A stretch of DNA of 64,000 nt from Comamonadaceae bacterium (GCA_027490925.1 JAIXXF010000045.1:114116-178115), one strand, 5' to 3'; numbered from the stretch's first letter, positions 51,072 through 60,213 are shown. Numbers and translations are program-made. The notes: generated by a model from the sequence alone, not told the origin.

Positions 51072-52685
51072 ATGAGTGCAGTTCTTGACCATCACGACCA
51101 TGCGCACGACGACCACCATGCCCCCAGCGGCTGGCGGCGGTGGGTTTACGCCACCAACCACAAAGACATCGGCACGCTGTATTTGCTGTTCAGTTTCGCG
51201 ATGTTCATGTTCGGTGGCGTTTTGGCCCTGGGCATCCGCGCCGAGCTGTTCCAGCCCGGCTTGCAACTGGTCAACCCGGAGCTGTTCAACTCGCTGACCA
51301 CGATGCACGGGTTGATCATGGTGTTCGGCGCCATCATGCCGGCCTTCGTGGGTTTCGCGAACTGGATGCTGCCACTGCAAATCGGGGCCAGTGACATGGC
51401 CTTCGCGCGGATGAACAACTTCAGCTTCTGGCTGATGATTCCCGCGGCGATCATGCTGGCTGCCTCCTTCTTCATGCCTGGCGGCGCACCTGCCGGCGGT
51501 TGGACGATTTACGCCCCGCTGTCGCTGCAAATGGGCCCGTCGATGGACGCTGGTATTTTCGCCCTGCACATCCTGGGCGCGTCGTCGATCATGGGTTCGA
51601 TAAACATCATCGTGACCATCCTCAACATGCGCGCGCCCGGCATGACGCTGATGAAGATGCCGATGTTCTGCTGGACTTGGCTGATCACCGCGTACCTGTT
51701 GATCGCTGTGATGCCTGTGTTGGCCGGTGCGATCACCATGACGCTGACGGACCGCCACTTCGGCACGACCTTCTTTAATCCAGCAGGTGGTGGTGACCCC
51801 ATCATGTTCCAGCACATCTTCTGGTTCTTTGGTCACCCAGAGGTGTACATCATGATCTTGCCGGCATTCGGCATCATCAGCCAAATCGTGCCCGCCTTCT
51901 CGCGCAAGAAGCTGTTCGGCTACGCCTCTATGGTGTACGCCACCGCGTCAATCGCCATTCTGTCGTTCGTTGTGTGGGCCCACCACATGTACACGACCGG
52001 CATGCCTGTGACCGGCCAGCTGTTTTTCATGTACGCCACCATGTTGATTTCGGTGCCCACCGGCGTGAAGGTGTTCAACTGGATCGCGACCATGTGGAAG
52101 GGGTCCATGACTTTTGAGACGCCTATGCTGTTTGCCGTCGGTTTCATCTTTGTGTTCACGCTGGGCGGTTTCACTGGTTTGATCTTGTCCATGGCACCGA
52201 TCGACCTCCAACTGCAAGACACTTACTACGTGGTGGCCCACTTCCACTATGTGCTGGTGGCGGGTTCGCTGTACGCGCTCTTCGCCGGTTACTACTATTG
52301 GTCGCCGAAGTGGACCGGGGTGATGTACAACGAAACCCGCGGCAAGATCCACTTCTGGTGGTCCCTGATCGCGTTCAACGTGACCTTCTTCCCCATGCAC
52401 TTTTTGGGGCTCGCCGGCATGCCACGTCGCTACGCCGACTACCCAATGCAGTTCGCCGATTTCAACGCCATTGCATCGGTGGGTGCGTTCGCCTTCGGTT
52501 TGGCCCAGGTGTACTTCTTCCTGTTCATTGTGTTGCCCACCATGCTGGGCAAGGGTGAGAAAGCGTCACAGCGCCCCTGGGAAGCGGCAGAGGGTCTGGA
52601 GTGGGAAGTGCCGTCTCCTGCGCCATTCCACACCTTTGAGAACCCGCCCAAGCTCAACGCTGCGGCCACCAAGATCGTTGCCTGA
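51072..52685 (+). CDS. ctaD: Cytochrome c oxidase subunit I
   Basis: A 537-residue twelve-helix subunit that holds heme a, heme a3 and CuB. Motifs are WVYATNHKDIGTLY, TTMHGLIMVFGAIMP with a heme a histidine, WFFGHPEVYIMILPAFG with the proton-channel glutamate and the His-Tyr cross-link, and YYVVAHFHYVLVAG with the heme a3 ligands. The N-terminal HDHHDHAHDDHH-like stretch is histidine-rich. AAGGAAACC precedes the ATG. It follows ctaC after 44 bases. Confidence 0.98.
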   Translation: MSAVLDHHDHAHDDHHAPSGWRRWVYATNHKDIGTLYLLFSFAMFMFGGVLALGIRAELFQPGLQLVNPELFNSLTTMHGLIMVFGAIMPAFVGFANWMLPLQIGASDMAFARMNNFSFWLMIPAAIMLAASFFMPGGAPAGGWTIYAPLSLQMGPSMDAGIFALHILGASSIMGSINIIVTILNMRAPGMTLMKMPMFCWTWLITAYLLIAVMPVLAGAITMTLTDRHFGTTFFNPAGGGDPIMFQHIFWFFGHPEVYIMILPAFGIISQIVPAFSRKKLFGYASMVYATASIAILSFVVWAHHMYTTGMPVTGQLFFMYATMLISVPTGVKVFNWIATMWKGSMTFETPMLFAVGFIFVFTLGGFTGLILSMAPIDLQLQDTYYVVAHFHYVLVAGSLYALFAGYYYWSPKWTGVMYNETRGKIHFWWSLIAFNVTFFPMHFLGLAGMPRRYADYPMQFADFNAIASVGAFAFGLAQVYFFLFIVLPTMLGKGEKASQRPWEAAEGLEWEVPSPAPFHTFENPPKLNAAATKIVA

Positions 52686-52693
52686 GAGCCACC

Positions 52694-52810
52694 ATGTCAC
52701 TGACGCCTGAGCAAAAGAAAAGCAACGTGCGAACCGCACTCATCCTGTTGTCGGTCGTGGTTGTGTTTTTGCTCGGCTTCTTTGCCAAGGTCATGTTGCT
52801 GGGTCGTTGA
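52694..52810 (+). CDS. Cytochrome oxidase small assembly protein
   Basis: A 38-residue single-pass membrane protein: SLTPEQKKSNVRTALILLSV then VVVFLLGFFAKVMLLGR. The charged N-terminus and one hydrophobic helix match the tiny proteins always found between ctaD and ctaG in Burkholderiales. It starts 8 bases after ctaD. Function in oxidase assembly is inferred from location. Confidence 0.85.
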   Translation: MSLTPEQKKSNVRTALILLSVVVVFLLGFFAKVMLLGR

Positions 52811-52830
52811 CGTTCAATCGGTTCATTGCC

Positions 52831-53427
52831 ATGGGTCTGCGCCTTGAGAATGTGAAGATGCTGCGAAAGCTGGGCGTGGTCGCGCTCGGCATGTTTGCCT
52901 TTGGTTATGGACTGGTGCCTCTGTACCAAGCCATTTGCGAGGTGACCGGCATCAACATCTTGGCCTTGGCCGAGAAAGAGTTGACGGGCCAACGCAGCGC
53001 CAAACCCGCCAACTCCCAAGTTGACAAAAGCCGCACCATCACGGTGGTGTTCGATGCCAATGCGCGTGGGCCATGGGAGTTCAAGCCTGCCGCTCGGTCC
53101 ATGCAAGTTCACCCCGGGGAACTGGCCACGGTGATGTACGAATTTCAGAACGTACAAAACCGCCGGATGGCTGCCCAAGCCATCCCAAGTTACGCTCCCA
53201 GACAAGCCATGGCGCACTTCAACAAACTGGAGTGTTTCTGTTTCAATCAGTACACCCTGGAGCCAGGTGAGAAGAAGGAATGGCCGGTCGCTTTTGTGAT
53301 CGACCCCAAGCTGTCCAAGGACGTCAGCACCATCACGTTGTCGTACACATTTTTTGAGGTGGGTGGTAAAACTCCTCCCGCACCCTCTACAGCCGCCTCT
53401 CCCCAAACAACGGGTCCCTCAACGTGA
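52831..53427 (+). CDS. ctaG: Cytochrome c oxidase assembly protein CtaG (Cox11 type)
   Basis: A 198-residue membrane-anchored copper chaperone that delivers copper to CuB. One transmembrane helix at about 13-33 is followed by a periplasmic immunoglobulin-like domain with the copper site C135-F-C137 (NKLECFCFNQYTLEPGE). I use the ATG at 52831; a TTG at 52807 overlaps the stop of the small upstream gene. Its stop overlaps the GTG of the DUF2970 gene. Confidence 0.94.
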   Translation: MGLRLENVKMLRKLGVVALGMFAFGYGLVPLYQAICEVTGINILALAEKELTGQRSAKPANSQVDKSRTITVVFDANARGPWEFKPAARSMQVHPGELATVMYEFQNVQNRRMAAQAIPSYAPRQAMAHFNKLECFCFNQYTLEPGEKKEWPVAFVIDPKLSKDVSTITLSYTFFEVGGKTPPAPSTAASPQTTGPST

Positions 53428-53645
53428 GCCACCCAGGGGGCACGGAACCAGCACACCATCGGCGTGGCTCCCTTTGGGGAACCGTCAAGGCAGTGGGTTG
53501 GTCTTTCTTTGGCGTGCGCCGGAGCAAAGATTACGAAGACGATGTGGCCAAGTTGAACCCACTGCACCTCATCGCCGTGGGATTATTGGCCTGCGGGGTG
53601 CTTGTGGCGGGCCTGATTGCGCTGGTGCATTGGGTGGTTCGGTGA
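53424..53645 (+). CDS. DUF2970 small membrane protein
   Basis: A 73-residue protein with one C-terminal transmembrane helix. It contains TVKAVGWSFFGVRRSKDYEDD and the helix LHLIAVGLLACGVLVAGLIA, as expected for DUF2970. The GTG at 53424 overlaps the ctaG stop as GTGA, so it is coupled. It is conserved in this locus in Burkholderiales; role unknown. Confidence 0.88.
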   Translation: MSHPGGTEPAHHRRGSLWGTVKAVGWSFFGVRRSKDYEDDVAKLNPLHLIAVGLLACGVLVAGLIALVHWVVR

Positions 53646-53710
53646 TTTGACAGTTTGGCGTCGGCCCGATCGGCGAAAATATCGAGATTGACAGTTTTGC
53701 AGGAGCAGAA

Positions 53711-54595
53711 ATGAGTTCTTCCACCCACACCGGCACGACGCCGTACTACTTTGTGCCCGGCCCGTCGCGGCACCCAGTGATGGCGGCCATTGGCTTGTTT
53801 TTTGTGATACTGGGCGCAGGCCAATGGATCAATGGTGAAAGTTGGGGCGCGTATTCCGTGGCCTTTGGCTTGGCGTGGTGGGGCACGGTGCTGTTCCAGT
53901 GGTTCCGCGACGCCGTGAGCGAAAACAACCAGGGCCTGTACGGCTACAAGATCGACCTGTCGTTCCGTTGGAGCATGAGCTGGTTCATCTTTTCAGAGGT
54001 GATGTTTTTCGGCGCCTTCTTTGCTGCCTTGTGGTGGGCACGTTCCCATTCCGTGCCATCCCTGGGCAGCTTGGAAAACACGCTGTTGTGGCCCGACTTC
54101 AAGGCGCTGTGGCCGAGCACCGCTGCGGGTGCCACCGCATCGCCCGCGGGCATCATTGAGCCATTCACCACAATGGGCCCGTTCTGGCTGCCGACCATCA
54201 ACACGGCATTGCTGTTGACGTCGGGCGTCACGTTGACCGTGGCGCACCACGCGCTGCGTGAGAACCAGCGCGGCAAGACCATTGCCTTCATGTGGTTGAC
54301 TGTGCTGCTCGGCGTGGTGTTTTTGTTCGTACAAGGCTACGAGTACGCACATGCTTACTCTGACCTCAACCTCAAGCTCAGTTCTGGGGTGTACGGGTCC
54401 ACTTTTTACATGTTGACCGGCTTCCACGGCTTCCACGTTTTTGTCGGCATGTTGATGCTGTTGTTCATCACATTCCGCTTGATGAAAGGCCATTTTTCGG
54501 CCGAACAGCACTTCGGCTTTGAAGGCGCCGCCTGGTACTGGCACTTCGTCGACGTCGTCTGGCTGGGTTTGTACGTTCTCGTGTACTGGACCTGA
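53711..54595 (+). CDS. ctaE: Cytochrome c oxidase subunit III
   Basis: A 294-residue seven-helix subunit. YFVPGPSRHPVMAAIGLFF at the start, WFIFSEVMFFGAFFAALWW and YGSTFYMLTGFHGFHVFVG, and the C-terminal WYWHFVDVVWLGLYVLVYW are all diagnostic. It completes the aa3/caa3 oxidase. GGAG lies 8 bases before the ATG. The gene is followed by an excellent intrinsic terminator. Confidence 0.97.
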   Translation: MSSSTHTGTTPYYFVPGPSRHPVMAAIGLFFVILGAGQWINGESWGAYSVAFGLAWWGTVLFQWFRDAVSENNQGLYGYKIDLSFRWSMSWFIFSEVMFFGAFFAALWWARSHSVPSLGSLENTLLWPDFKALWPSTAAGATASPAGIIEPFTTMGPFWLPTINTALLLTSGVTLTVAHHALRENQRGKTIAFMWLTVLLGVVFLFVQGYEYAHAYSDLNLKLSSGVYGSTFYMLTGFHGFHVFVGMLMLLFITFRLMKGHFSAEQHFGFEGAAWYWHFVDVVWLGLYVLVYWT

Positions 54596-54629
54596 TTTCG
54601 TCCAACTGAGCAGGGCCGTTTCGCTCAAA

Positions 54630-54660
54630 ACAAAGGCGCCGAAAGGCGCCTTTGTATTTT
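54630..54660. terminator. Bidirectional rho-independent terminator after ctaE
   Basis: An 11-bp perfect stem, ACAAAGGCGCC / GGCGCCTTTGT, with a GAAA tetraloop, then ATTTT on the plus strand and, on the minus strand, TTTTGA. It separates ctaE from the convergent DUF2909 gene and should stop both transcripts. Confidence 0.92.
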
Positions 54661-54700
54661 CGGACAGGCGTTGCTGCGGCAGGGCCCTAAACGTGTCGGT

Positions 54701-54922
54701 TCAAGCGCCGCCAGGAATCCCGGTGGGGCGGATGTATCCCAGCTTCCAAGCCAACAAGATGCAACCAAACAACAGGATGGAGAATCCGACACGAAAAGCC
54801 AATGCCCTGGCCATGTGGCTGGTCTTGGCTTTCCCGTTGCGCCCATCTTTCATCATGAAAAACAGCGCCGAGCCGAGGCTCGCCAGAATGGCAACGAAAG
54901 CGATCGCGAACAAATATGTCAT
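54701..54922 (-). CDS. Twin transmembrane protein (DUF2909)
   Basis: A 73-residue protein with two hydrophobic helices (about 2-22 and 44-62) joined by a basic loop KDGRNGKAKTSHM. It is a typical DUF2909 protein encoded opposite SURF1 in this order of bacteria. Its ATG at 54922 lies inside the first codons of the SURF1 gene, so the two genes overlap head to head by 7 bases. Function unknown. Confidence 0.88.
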   Translation of the reverse strand: MTYLFAIAFVAILASLGSALFFMMKDGRNGKAKTSHMARALAFRVGFSILLFGCILLAWKLGYIRPTGIPGGA

Positions 54923-55668
54923 TGGGTGATTATCTGTGGTCAGCGCGTTCGCGCTTTTGGTATGTCACGCTCGCCGCACTGTTGGGTGTGGGCACCACGC
55001 TGGCGCTGGGGCAGTGGCAGCTGGGCCGCGCCGCCACCAAGCAGGCGCTGCAGGCGGAGATCGATGCGCAATCGGCACGGACGCCGCTCGACAACGCCGA
55101 TGTGCTGGCCAACACCGGTTTGCGCAGCGTGGTCCACAGACGCGCGTCTCTGCGGGGTGTGTGGTTGGCCGACGCCACCATTTTTCTCGACAACCGGCAA
55201 ATGGACGCGCGTCAAGGCTTTTTTGTACTGACGCCTTTGCGGCTCACCGGCAGCGAGCGGGCGGTGATGGTGCAGCGCGGCTGGGTGCCGCGGCACTTCA
55301 CCGACCGCAATCGGTTGCCCGACCTCCAAACCCCCTCTGGTGAGGTGTCGGTTCAGGTGCGCATGGCCCCGCCTCCGTCCAAGCTATACGACTTTGCGGG
55401 GGCTCCGCTCGGCTCGATACGTCAAAATATCGACCTGACGGAATTTGCTTCAGAAAAGCGCTTTCCCATATGGACCGACTTCAGCGCCATCGAACTCGCT
55501 CACGACGCGAGAGATGGTTTGTCCCGCAACTGGCCGGTGGTGAACACCGGCGTTGACAAGCACCACGGCTACGCCTTCCAGTGGTTTGGCCTGAGTGCCT
55601 TGATCGCCGGCCTTTATGCCTGGTTCCAATTCATCCAACCCAGAAGGCGACGCCACGATGTCTCATGA
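54916..55668 (+). CDS. SURF1 family cytochrome oxidase assembly protein
   Basis: A 250-residue protein with transmembrane helices near both ends (about 13-32 and 222-240). LALGQWQLGRAATKQALQAE near the start and GPVN-type WPVVNTGVDKHHGYAFQWFG at the end are SURF1 signatures. SURF1 helps insert heme a into subunit I. The ATG at 54916 overlaps the start of the divergent DUF2909 gene. The stop overlaps the next gene by 11 bases. Confidence 0.93.
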   Translation: MSLGDYLWSARSRFWYVTLAALLGVGTTLALGQWQLGRAATKQALQAEIDAQSARTPLDNADVLANTGLRSVVHRRASLRGVWLADATIFLDNRQMDARQGFFVLTPLRLTGSERAVMVQRGWVPRHFTDRNRLPDLQTPSGEVSVQVRMAPPPSKLYDFAGAPLGSIRQNIDLTEFASEKRFPIWTDFSAIELAHDARDGLSRNWPVVNTGVDKHHGYAFQWFGLSALIAGLYAWFQFIQPRRRRHDVS

Positions 55669-56329
55669 CGAGCCGCTCGCGATGACAGTACATTCCCTGC
55701 CCAACCCCGGACAAGACGCCGGGTCACAACGCCGCGCCAGCATGGGTCGGTGGAAAATGCTGGCGGTGCTCTTGGTGTGTGCGGCGCCGGTGATCGCGTC
55801 TTACCTCACGTACTACGTCATTCGGCCCCAGGGGCAGCGCGTGTTTGGCGAACTCATTGAACCGCAACGCCCCATGCCAGAACTGGTGGCGCATCGCCTC
55901 GACGGCCAGGCGATCGGCCTGCAAAGCCTGCGCAAGCAGTGGCTGCTGGTGGCGGCCATGCCCTCGGCATGCGACACGGTGTGCAGTCAAAACCTTTACC
56001 TTCAGCGTCAGATGCGCGAAGCGCTGGGCAAGGAGAAAGAGCGGGTTGATCGGGTCTGGCTGGTGACGGACGACGGCCCGGTGGCGCCCGAGCTGCTGCC
56101 TGCGCTGGAGCAGGCCCAAGTGTTGCGGGTCGACGCCAAGGGGCTGGCCCAATGGCTGCAAGCCGCGCCGGGCGAGTCGCTGGCCAACCACCTCTACCTG
56201 GTCGACCCCATGGGCAACTGGATGATGCGTTTTCCAGCCAAGTTGGACATTGAGGGGGCGGGCAAGGCCAAGCGCGATCTGGACCGCCTGTTGCGCGCGT
56301 CCGGCGCTTGGGATGTGCCCGGTCGCTGA
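55658..56329 (+). CDS. Sco-like thioredoxin-fold membrane protein of the oxidase locus
   Basis: A 223-residue protein with one transmembrane helix at about 34-52 and a thioredoxin-like domain. ACDTVCSQNLYLQRQMR carries a CxxxC at C105/C109, similar to the copper site of SCO1, but the downstream histidine expected for copper is not obvious, so it may be a thiol-disulfide partner rather than a full copper chaperone. It overlaps SURF1 by 11 bases and precedes ctaA by 10. Confidence 0.8.
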   Translation: MSHDEPLAMTVHSLPNPGQDAGSQRRASMGRWKMLAVLLVCAAPVIASYLTYYVIRPQGQRVFGELIEPQRPMPELVAHRLDGQAIGLQSLRKQWLLVAAMPSACDTVCSQNLYLQRQMREALGKEKERVDRVWLVTDDGPVAPELLPALEQAQVLRVDAKGLAQWLQAAPGESLANHLYLVDPMGNWMMRFPAKLDIEGAGKAKRDLDRLLRASGAWDVPGR

Positions 56330-56339
56330 GGACACATCC

Positions 56340-57518
56340 ATGGACGAACAAAGCTTGGTGGACCTCACCCCGGTGCTGCGCCTGATGTTGATGGGCGTGC
56401 TGTTGGCCGCTGGCCCGTTGCTGTGGGTTTGGTTGCGACAGCGGCGCGCCAGCATGGCGCACAAGCTGCGTGCACTGACTGTGCTGACCCTGTTTTTTAC
56501 CTTTGATCTGGTGCTGTTCGGGGCCTTCACCCGACTGACCGATTCGGGGTTGGGTTGCCCCGACTGGCCCGGCTGCTACGGCAGCGCGAGCCCCATCGGT
56601 GCCAAGCAAGCAATCGCCGAGGCGCAAACCACCATGCCCACCGGGCCCGTCACGCACAGCAAGGCGTGGATAGAAATGGTGCACCGCTACCTGGCCACCG
56701 GTGTCGGTGGCATGATTCTGGCACTGGCATTGCTCAGCGCGTGGGACGCCTACCGGCGGCGGAACCAGACCCAAAGCGGTACACCGCCCGCAGTGAGCGC
56801 TTGGTGGCCCGCACTCACCTTGGCTTGGGTGTGTGTGCAGGGCGCCTTTGGCGCGTTGACCGTGACCATGAAGTTGTTCCCCGCCATCGTTACCCTGCAT
56901 TTGATGGGCGCGCTGGTGCTCCTCTCGCTGCTGACGGTGCAGGTCGTGCGATACGGCCAATCTGACGCGCTGGCGACGCGCCTGAGCGTGCCGTCCAAGC
57001 TTCGCCACGGCCTGGCGCTGGCACTGGGTTTGGTCTGGATGCAGGTGGCGCTAGGTGGGTGGGTCAGCACCAACTACGCGGTGTTGGCCTGCAGCGAATT
57101 CCCCACTTGTCAGGGCAGCTGGTGGCCTGCGATGAATTTCACCGAAGGCTTCGTTCTGTGGCGCGAGCTGGGCATGAACGGTCTTGGTGAACCGTTGACT
57201 TTCCAAGCGCTCACCGCCATCCACTACACCCACCGACTGGCCGCATACGGCGTCATCGCGGTGTTGGTGTGGCTCGTGGCGCGCCTGGCCAGCACCTTCG
57301 CGCTGCGCGCCCATGCCCGCTGGTTGGGCCTGTTGGTGCTGCTGCAATTTGCCACAGGCCTGAGCAATGTGGTGTTGGGCTGGCCCCTGTTGGCCGCGGT
57401 GCTCCATACCGGCGGTGCCGCCGCCATGGTGGTGGTGCTGACCCACGCGCTGGCAAGCACCCGGCAAAGCGAGCCTCGGGTGGTGTTGGCGGTCAAGCCG
57501 CAGCGGGTCAACGCATGA
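56340..57518 (+). CDS. ctaA: Heme A synthase (CtaA/Cox15)
   Basis: A 392-residue membrane enzyme with eight transmembrane helices that oxidises heme O to heme [19 protein letters not shown] near residue 65-82 and [19 protein letters not shown] are the paired conserved regions, and the heme-ligand histidines lie in EMVHRY and [11 protein letters not shown]. The order ctaA-ctaB with an ATGA overlap is standard. It supplies heme A to ctaD. Confidence 0.95.
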   Translation: MDEQSLVDLTPVLRLMLMGVLLAAGPLLWVWLRQRRASMAHKLRALTVLTLFFTFDLVLFGAFTRLTDSGLGCPDWPGCYGSASPIGAKQAIAEAQTTMPTGPVTHSKAWIEMVHRYLATGVGGMILALALLSAWDAYRRRNQTQSGTPPAVSAWWPALTLAWVCVQGAFGALTVTMKLFPAIVTLHLMGALVLLSLLTVQVVRYGQSDALATRLSVPSKLRHGLALALGLVWMQVALGGWVSTNYAVLACSEFPTCQGSWWPAMNFTEGFVLWRELGMNGLGEPLTFQALTAIHYTHRLAAYGVIAVLVWLVARLASTFALRAHARWLGLLVLLQFATGLSNVVLGWPLLAAVLHTGGAAAMVVVLTHALASTRQSEPRVVLAVKPQRVNA

Positions 57519-58447
57519 GCGCGCCCCATGCCCCGGCCGCTGCGGCGTCGCCCAGTGTCCCGTCCCGGCTGCCCTCGCGTTGGCGCCAGTTCAATGCGCT
57601 GACCAAGCCGCGTGTCATCCAACTCATTGTGTTCTGTGCCCTGATCGGCATGGTATTGGCCGTGCCGGGCGTTCCGGGCTGGCCGCACCTTAGGCAAGCG
57701 CTCGTCGCCTGCGTGGGGATTTGGCTGGTGGCAGGCGCCGCAGCGGCCTTCAACTGTCTGGTGGAAAAGCGGATCGACGCGACCATGAAGCGCACGTCGT
57801 GGCGACCGACCGCCAAAGGCGAACTCACCGACCGCGAAGCACTCGCCTTCTCGGCCGCACTGTGTGCCGCTGGGTCATACCTGCTCTACGTGTGGGTCAA
57901 CCCGTTGACCATGTGGCTCACGTTCGCCACCTTCATCGGCTATGCCGTGATCTACACCGTGATCCTGAAGCCCTTGACGCCGCAGAACATCGTGATCGGC
58001 GGGGCGTCTGGCGCGATGCCGCCGGTGTTGGGCTGGGCCGCCATGACCGGCGAAGTGGGCCCCGAGGCCCTGATCCTGTTCCTGATCATCTTTTTGTGGA
58101 CGCCGCCGCACTTTTGGGCGCTCGCGCTGTACCGCGTGGAGGATTACCGCAAATCGGGGCTGCCGATGCTGCCCGTGACGCATGGCAACGAGTTCACCCG
58201 GTTGCAGGTGCTGCTCTACACCTTCATCTTGCTGGCTGCGTGCATGTTGCCTTTCATCTATCGGATGAGTGGTTGGCTATACCTCGTGTCGGCGCTGGTG
58301 TTGAGCACCGGGTTTTGCGCTTATGCCTGGGCGTTGTGGCGGAACTACTCGGACGAGCTGGCACGCAAGACCTTCCGGTTCTCGCTGATCCACCTCTCAT
58401 TACTGTTCGCCGCTTTGTTGATCGACCATTACCTGGTGACCGTTTGA
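57515..58447 (+). CDS. ctaB: Protoheme IX farnesyltransferase (heme O synthase)
   Basis: A 310-residue UbiA-type prenyltransferase with about nine transmembrane helices. The aspartate-rich motif lies in [15 protein letters not shown], and LTKPRVIQL at the start and [21 protein letters not shown] are typical. It attaches a farnesyl group to heme b. The ATG overlaps the ctaA stop. SCO1 follows after 11 bases. Confidence 0.97.
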   Translation: MSAPHAPAAAASPSVPSRLPSRWRQFNALTKPRVIQLIVFCALIGMVLAVPGVPGWPHLRQALVACVGIWLVAGAAAAFNCLVEKRIDATMKRTSWRPTAKGELTDREALAFSAALCAAGSYLLYVWVNPLTMWLTFATFIGYAVIYTVILKPLTPQNIVIGGASGAMPPVLGWAAMTGEVGPEALILFLIIFLWTPPHFWALALYRVEDYRKSGLPMLPVTHGNEFTRLQVLLYTFILLAACMLPFIYRMSGWLYLVSALVLSTGFCAYAWALWRNYSDELARKTFRFSLIHLSLLFAALLIDHYLVTV

Positions 58448-58458
58448 AAGTCGTCCGA

Positions 58459-59061
58459 ATGAACACGCGCTTTGCTGCCCTTGGTTTGACCGTCTTGCTG
58501 TCTGTGGTGGGCCTGACGGGCTGTGGCGACGCCAAGCCGCCCGCGTTCAACGCGATCGACATCACCGGGGCCAACTACGCGAAAGACTTCGCGTTGACCG
58601 ACCCGAACGGTCAGCCACGCAGCCTGAAGGACTTTCAGGGCAAGGTGGTGGTGGTGTTTTTTGGTTTCACCCAGTGTCCTGACGTGTGTCCCACCACCAT
58701 GGCGGAACTCGCCGAGGTGAAGCGCCAACTGGGCGCAGATGGCGACAAACTCCAGGGCGTGTTCATCACCGTCGATCCCGAGCGCGACACGCCAGAGCTG
58801 CTGAAGGCCTACATGGGCAACTTTGACCCCAGTTTTGTGGCCTTGCGCGCCACCACCGAACAACTCCCCGCGCTCGCCAAGGATTACAAGGTCTACTACA
58901 AGAAGGTGGACGGCCAAACGCCGGGCAGCTACACCATGGACCACTCGGCGGGCAGCTACATCTACGACCCACAAGGGCGTTTGCGCCTGTACACCCGCTA
59001 CGGCACCGGTGTGCCTGCGCTCACCGCCGACATTCGGGCTTTGCTGAAACAGGCGTCTTGA
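58459..59061 (+). CDS. SCO1/SenC copper chaperone lipoprotein
   Basis: A 200-residue lipoprotein with a lipobox VVGLTGC (C22). The copper site is C73-P-D-V-C77 (FTQCPDVCPTT) with H162 (YTMDHSAGSYIYD), all present. SCO1 helps assemble the CuA centre of subunit II. It is the last gene of the oxidase locus; the convergent rpoH lies 170 bases away across palindrome copy 6. A TTG at 58444 is an alternative start. Confidence 0.95.
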   Translation: MNTRFAALGLTVLLSVVGLTGCGDAKPPAFNAIDITGANYAKDFALTDPNGQPRSLKDFQGKVVVVFFGFTQCPDVCPTTMAELAEVKRQLGADGDKLQGVFITVDPERDTPELLKAYMGNFDPSFVALRATTEQLPALAKDYKVYYKKVDGQTPGSYTMDHSAGSYIYDPQGRLRLYTRYGTGVPALTADIRALLKQAS

Positions 59062-59080
59062 GCGCTTGAAACGTTTTATT

Positions 59081-59099
59081 TGCTATTGAATAAATAGCA
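59081..59099. repeat. Dispersed intergenic palindrome, copy 6
   Basis: Perfect 7-bp arms TGCTATT / AATAGCA around a GAATA loop, between the convergent SCO1 and rpoH genes, preceded by TTTTAT. A second hairpin ATCCGGC / GCCGGAT lies at 59110-59134. Confidence 0.75.
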
Positions 59100-59230
59100 G
59101 TTTCACTCGATCCGGCGAGGGCTGAAGGCCGGATGGTCGCTGAAAGCTTGGTTCGAGCAGTCTGAGGTGGGTAAACGAGTAGAAAGCCCGGCCACTGTCG
59201 TACCGGGTAGGGAATTCCAGCGCGTGACGT

Positions 59231-60187
59231 TCAGGCGAAGGCGGCCAGCGTTTTGCGCATTTTCTTCATGGCCGCGACCTCAATTTGCCGGATGCGTTCG
59301 GCGCTCACGCCATACACCTCGGCCAGTTCGTGCAGCGTCATGCCGCCCGAGCCGTTGTCATTCACCTTGAGCCAACGCTCTTCCACAATGCGGCGCTCCC
59401 GCGGCTGAAGTTCTTCCAAGGCCGCGGCGATGCCGTCGGACGCCAACCGATCGCGCTGGTGAGATTCGATCATGGCGGTGGGCTCGTGGCTCACATCGGC
59501 CAAATAGGCGATGGGGCCAAAGGCTTCCTCGCCATCGTCCGACGGGCTGGGGTCGAGCAGCACGTCCCCCCCCGCCATGCGGGTCTGCATCTCCAGCACG
59601 TCTTCGCGCTTGACGTTCAGGCGCTCGGCCATGGTGTCCACCTCGTGCTCGCTCAGCGTGTCTCGGTGGGAGGCGGCGTCGTCCAGCGCCATCGCGTCTT
59701 GCTTCATGCCCTGCTTCATCGAGCGCAGGTTGAAGAACAACTTGCGCTGGGCTTTGGTGGTGGCCACTTTGACCATGCGCCAATTTTTCAGAATGTATTC
59801 GTGGATCTCCGCCTTGATCCAGTGCAGCGCGTAGCTGACCAAGCGGACGCCATGGTCTGGGTCGAACCGCTTCACCGCCTTCATCAAGCCCACGTTGCCC
59901 TCTTGGATCAAGTCGCCATGGGGCAGGCCGTAGCCCAAATATTGTCGCGACACCGACACCACCAGCCGAAGGTGCGACAACACCAGCTTGCCTGCGGCCT
60001 CAAGGTCGTTGTGGTCTTTGAGTTGCTGGGCGTAGCGGTGCTCTTCCTCTTGGGTGAGCATGGGCATCCGGTTCACCGCAGAGATGTACGCGTCTAAGTG
60101 GCCCAGCGGTGGCACAAGCGACCATGGGTTGGCAACGGCCAACCCGTTGCGGGCGGACGTCGTGGTGCCAAAGTTCACAGAAGTCAT
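59231..60187 (-). CDS. rpoH: RNA polymerase heat-shock sigma factor (sigma-32)
   Basis: A 318-residue sigma factor. Region 2 contains LVVSVSRQYLGYGLPHGDLI and QEGNVGLMKAVKRFDPDHG; the RpoH box lies in the KWR-type segment WRMVKVATTKAQRKLFFNLR; region 4 ends with the helix-turn-helix LAEVYGVSAERIRQIEVAAM. The ATG at 60187 has GAGGAGA 8 bases upstream. A CIRCE element lies between 27 and 53 bases upstream, pointing to HrcA control. Confidence 0.97.
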   Translation of the reverse strand: MTSVNFGTTTSARNGLAVANPWSLVPPLGHLDAYISAVNRMPMLTQEEEHRYAQQLKDHNDLEAAGKLVLSHLRLVVSVSRQYLGYGLPHGDLIQEGNVGLMKAVKRFDPDHGVRLVSYALHWIKAEIHEYILKNWRMVKVATTKAQRKLFFNLRSMKQGMKQDAMALDDAASHRDTLSEHEVDTMAERLNVKREDVLEMQTRMAGGDVLLDPSPSDDGEEAFGPIAYLADVSHEPTAMIESHQRDRLASDGIAAALEELQPRERRIVEERWLKVNDNGSGGMTLHELAEVYGVSAERIRQIEVAAMKKMRKTLAAFA

Positions 60188-60213
60188 GTGGATCTCCTCA
60201 ATGGAATCCCATG

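Noticed and set aside
50994..51884. Minus-strand open frame inside the ctaC/ctaD region
   Set aside because: Antisense to ctaD with strongly biased composition; no start signal or domain.
53647..53697. TTGACAGTTT direct repeat before ctaE as a strong promoter
   Set aside because: Two perfect TTGACA hexamers occur but neither has a -10-like hexamer at 16-18 bases; ctaE is probably transcribed from upstream.
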